Below, piece by piece: positions 61,247-64,000 of a stretch of 64,000 nt of DNA. The notes below the pieces were generated by a model. It worked only from the letters and a program-made list of their open reading frames with translations, did no database searches and was not told the origin of the DNA. The stretch comes from Candidatus Competibacteraceae bacterium (GTDB taxonomy: Bacteria; Pseudomonadota; Gammaproteobacteria; Competibacterales; Competibacteraceae), in the NCBI GenBank assembly GCA_016699715.1, contig CP065007.1:1426001-1490000 (forward strand), given 5' to 3'. The stretch's first letter is position 1, and the number at the start of each line of letters is the position of its first letter. Made by a program: the position numbers and the translations under genes.

Positions 61247-63007
61247 TCAATACCACCAGAAAATCATCGATAGCGACACCAGCGCCACCACCCCATTCAG
61301 CGGCAGGCCGATCCGCAGATAATCGGAGAAACGGTAGCCACCCGGCCCGTACACCATCAGGTTGGTCTGGTAGCCAATCGGCGTGGAGAATTCGGCCGAG
61401 GCCGCCATCATGATCCCCAGCGCGAACGGCACGATACTTACCCCCAGTTTCGCCGTCACCGCCTGGGCAATCGGGAACATCAGCAGCGCCGCCGCGTTAT
61501 TATTGATCACGGCGGTGAACAATACCGTCGCCAGATAGACCATCACCAGATTCAGAGTCGGCGAATCCCCCGCCAATCCCAGGATCGCCATCGCCACTTC
61601 CAAGGCCAACCCGGTGCTTTGCAGCGCCCCGCCGATGCCGAACGCCGCCGCGATCACCAGTAGTACCGACCAGTCGATGCTTTGCCGGGCACCGGCGACG
61701 CTGACGCAACGGGTCAGCACCATCAGTGCCGCCGCCGTCAGCGCCGCCTCGAACATGCCGACCAGCTCCAGCCCGGCCGTCAGTACCATCGTCACCAGGA
61801 TACCGAGCGCCAGCAAGGCCCGTTCGTGACGCAACGGGGTCGAATCGGGCACCGGACTGACCAGAAAAAAATCCCGGCTGTTGCGATGTCCTTCCAGAAA
61901 ACCGACCCCGGCCTCGACCAGCAGGATATCGCCGGGCCGCAACACGATGTCGCCGATCTTGCCGCGCAACCGTTCGCCGTTGCGCGCCACCGCGATCACC
62001 ACCGCCTTGTAGCGGTTGCGAAACCGGCCATCGCGGATGCTGCGCCCGATCAGTGGGCAAGTGTTCGAGACCACCGCCTCGACCAGCAGGCGGTCGCTGC
62101 GCCGCTCGGCCAGCTTGAACACCTGAGTCGAGGCCGAAGTCAGGCCACGGATGCGTTGCAGATCCACCACCGAATCGACCACGCCGACGAAGACCAGCCG
62201 GTCTCCCGCCTGCAAGGTCTCCCGGGGCGACACCGCTGGCAATATCGCGCCGTCGCGGTCGATTTCCATCAGATAACAATCGGGCAGATGCCGCAGGCCG
62301 GCGGCCTCGATGGTCTTGCCCTCCAGCGGGCCGTCCTGATCGACCAGCATCTCTAGGGTATAACGGCGCGGATCGTCGGTCGGCGACACCGCCGGTCGCC
62401 GGTCCGGCAACAACCAGCGACTGGTCAGAATGATGAACGTCACCCCGACGATGGCCGCCGACAGACCGATCGGCGCGATGTCGAACATCCCCAGGTTGAC
62501 GTTGGCCCGATCGATCAACAGGCCGTTCACCACCAGATTGGTGCTGGTGCCGATCAGGGTACAGGTGCCGCCCAGGATCGCCGCGTAGCTCAGCGGCAGC
62601 ATCAGCTTGGAGACCGGCAACCGGTACTTGCGCGCCCACTCCCCCACGCCGGGAATCAGCATGGCCACCACCGGGGTATTGTTGAGGAAGGCGCTCAACA
62701 CCGTGACCGGCAACATCAGGCGCAACTGGGCCCGGGACAGCGATGCCGGTCGGCCCAGAATCCGCTGCACCAGCCACTGCGCCCCACCGGTCTCGCGCAG
62801 CCCGGCCACCACCACATACAGTGCCCCGACCGTGATCACACCCTGGTTGGCCAGACCCTCGAATGCCTTCGCCGCCGGTACGATCCCCGCCAGCACCAAC
62901 AGCACCAGCCCCCCCAGGAACACCATGTCCGGTGCGGCCCGCGTCGTCACCAGAACCCCCAGCAGCGCCAGAATCAAGCCGCCGGTAAACCAGGCTTCCC
63001 ACCCCAT
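61247..63007 (-). CDS. SLC13-family permease with TrkA-C domains
   Basis: This 586-residue protein has an N-terminal half of about six helices with the SNT-like FLNNTPVVAMLIP motif, two TrkA-C/RCK-C domains in the middle (LEMLVDQDGPLEGKTIEAAG, then LLVEAVVSNTCPLIGRSIRD), and a C-terminal half with the mirrored FTAVINNNAAALLMFPIA. Such proteins are putative sodium-coupled or proton-coupled anion transporters; related algal SAC1/SLT proteins handle sulfate. It lies 20 bp downstream of cysNC, so sulfate is the likely substrate, by context. An open extension upstream of 63007 lies inside cysNC and is not used. Confidence 0.85.
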   Translation of the reverse strand: MGWEAWFTGGLILALLGVLVTTRAAPDMVFLGGLVLLVLAGIVPAAKAFEGLANQGVITVGALYVVVAGLRETGGAQWLVQRILGRPASLSRAQLRLMLPVTVLSAFLNNTPVVAMLIPGVGEWARKYRLPVSKLMLPLSYAAILGGTCTLIGTSTNLVVNGLLIDRANVNLGMFDIAPIGLSAAIVGVTFIILTSRWLLPDRRPAVSPTDDPRRYTLEMLVDQDGPLEGKTIEAAGLRHLPDCYLMEIDRDGAILPAVSPRETLQAGDRLVFVGVVDSVVDLQRIRGLTSASTQVFKLAERRSDRLLVEAVVSNTCPLIGRSIRDGRFRNRYKAVVIAVARNGERLRGKIGDIVLRPGDILLVEAGVGFLEGHRNSRDFFLVSPVPDSTPLRHERALLALGILVTMVLTAGLELVGMFEAALTAAALMVLTRCVSVAGARQSIDWSVLLVIAAAFGIGGALQSTGLALEVAMAILGLAGDSPTLNLVMVYLATVLFTAVINNNAAALLMFPIAQAVTAKLGVSIVPFALGIMMAASAEFSTPIGYQTNLMVYGPGGYRFSDYLRIGLPLNGVVALVSLSMIFWWY

Positions 63008-63027
63008 GAAATGGCTACCCCCGTCGC

Positions 63028-64000
63028 TCAGGCACCGCGCAGGATGCGCCGCTCGCTCAGATAGCCCAGCACCCGGTCCACGCACTCCTCGACCGGGATC
63101 TGCTCGGTATCGATGACCAGTTCCGGCCGCTCCGGTGCTTCGTAGGGCGAATCGATGCCAGTGAAATCCTTGATGACCCCGGCGCGGGCTTTGGCATACA
63201 AACCCTTGGGATCGCGCTGCTCGCACGCCTCCAGCGAGGCATGGACATGCATCTCGATGAACTCTCCGTCCGGCAGCAGCGCCCGAACCATCGCCCGGTC
63301 GGCGCGAAACGGCGAGATGAAGGCGGTGATCACGATCAAGCCGGCGTCGGCGAACAGCGCCGCCACCTCGCCGATCCGGCGAATGTTCTCGATGCGGTCG
63401 TCCTTGGAGAACCCCAGATCCTGGTTCAGGCCGTGGCGGACGTTGTCGCCATCCAGCAGATAGCTGTGATAGCCGCGCTGGTACAAGCGCTGCTCCAGGG
63501 CGTTGGCCAGGGTCGATTTGCCCGAGCCCGACAGGCCGGTCAGCCAGATTACGCAGGGCCGCTGCGCTTTCTGGTTGGCCCGCTGCGCCTTGCCGATGCG
63601 GTGCTCGTACCAAACCACGTTATGCGACTTGTCGATCAGCGCCTGGGTCACCGGGCGCACGATCATGCCCGCGCCGACCGTGGCGTTGCTGATTCGGTCG
63701 ATGACGATGAAGCCGCCGGTGCCGGGACTCTCCTCGTAGGCATCGAAGGGCACCGGCTGGTTCAGACTGAAGCGGCAGTAGCCGATTTCGTTCAGGCCCA
63801 ATTCCTCGACGCGCTGGTGCTCCAGGGTATTGACGTCGATGCGGTGGTGCAGCACGGTCGGGGTGGCCGGCAGCAGCTGGGTGGCCAGCTTGATGTCGTA
63901 CTGACGACCCGGCAGCAACGGCGCATCCGCCATCCACACCAGCCGGGCGTCGAACTCCTCGGCGACCACCGGCAAGCGGTCGGGGTGAACCAGCAGATCG
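63028..64000 (-). CDS. cysN: Bifunctional sulfate adenylyltransferase subunit 1/APS kinase CysNC, 5' end cut by window
   Basis: The frame runs off the right edge. Visible are the last domain of the CysN GTPase (EEFDARLVWMADAPLLPGRQ, TVLHHRIDVNTLEH) and a complete APS kinase (P-loop GLSGSGKST, LDGDNVRHGLNQDLGFS, FISPFRADR). The enzyme activates sulfate to APS and PAPS. The partner cysD should lie beyond the window. PAPS serves cysteine synthesis or sulfation of surface glycans; the adjacent EPS locus makes sulfation conceivable, but no sulfotransferase was seen. Confidence 0.93.
   Translation of the reverse strand, partial: DLLVHPDRLPVVAEEFDARLVWMADAPLLPGRQYDIKLATQLLPATPTVLHHRIDVNTLEHQRVEELGLNEIGYCRFSLNQPVPFDAYEESPGTGGFIVIDRISNATVGAGMIVRPVTQALIDKSHNVVWYEHRIGKAQRANQKAQRPCVIWLTGLSGSGKSTLANALEQRLYQRGYHSYLLDGDNVRHGLNQDLGFSKDDRIENIRRIGEVAALFADAGLIVITAFISPFRADRAMVRALLPDGEFIEMHVHASLEACEQRDPKGLYAKARAGVIKDFTGIDSPYEAPERPELVIDTEQIPVEECVDRVLGYLSERRILRGA

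Overview
The window looks like chromosome from a high-GC gammaproteobacterium. Supporting signs are a fused RlmKL rRNA methyltransferase, QmcA/NfeD, YdfG, MepK-, YbaK- and YadH-type proteins, an RfaH/ops pair, a class I PHA synthase and a PduO-type cobalamin adenosyltransferase. Polymer storage plus C4-dicarboxylate handling would fit a Competibacter-like glycogen- or PHA-accumulating lineage, but that placement is an inference from gene content and was not tested. No rRNA, tRNA or CRISPR array was seen.

Region 1 (1-20.4 kb) is mostly housekeeping and metabolic. It holds two tandem class III CoA-transferases (one cut by the window edge), a YadH-like ABC permease, a DctPQM TRAP transporter with an internal terminator-like hairpin, a Tat-exported M15-type endopeptidase, YbaK, RlmKL and PhaC. 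It continues with the cobalamin adenosyltransferase, a repeat-bearing lytic transglycosylase, a DUF1285 protein with an unknown partner, QmcA/NfeD, a WecA-type glycolipid initiator, YdfG and a small protease-like lipoprotein.

Region 2 (20.4-60.4 kb) is one long leftward exopolysaccharide (EPS) or surface-glycan locus. Near its far right end is an exact ops element in the gmd leader, with a divergent rfaH gene beside it. In transcription order it runs gmd, fcl, glycosyltransferase, two FkbM-type methyltransferases, Wzx flippase, Wzy-like polymerase, a third FkbM protein, a possible glycoside hydrolase, glycosyltransferase, methyltransferase and wecB. After an accessory block come a pyruvyl transferase, a nitroreductase, a wcaF-like acetyltransferase, two GT2 enzymes, CpsB, Wza, Wzc, a DnaJ/coiled-coil protein, a TPR protein, a FecR-like protein and an O-antigen ligase. 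Base composition is a patchwork: several tailoring genes are visibly AT-rich, which suggests repeated horizontal acquisition.

The locus is heavily invaded. Two 1013-bp IS982-family copies with identical transposase translations, each with perfect 7-bp target duplications, split wzc and wcaF. Removing either IS and one duplication restores the reading frame. A nested cluster (33.4-35.6 kb) has an IS630-family element next to or inside an ISL3-family remnant, which itself carries a ~215-bp insert containing a 124-bp perfect-ended hairpin. A second accessory block (39.7-47.3 kb) carries Rpn-family nucleases with 12-bp minisatellites, toxin-antitoxin remnants, DUF29 and DUF2283 proteins, an IS66 transposase with a nonsense codon and a broken IS5-like transposase.

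Region 3 (60.7-64 kb) holds rfaH, an SLC13-type transporter and the 3' part of cysNC, a possible sulfate uptake and activation unit.
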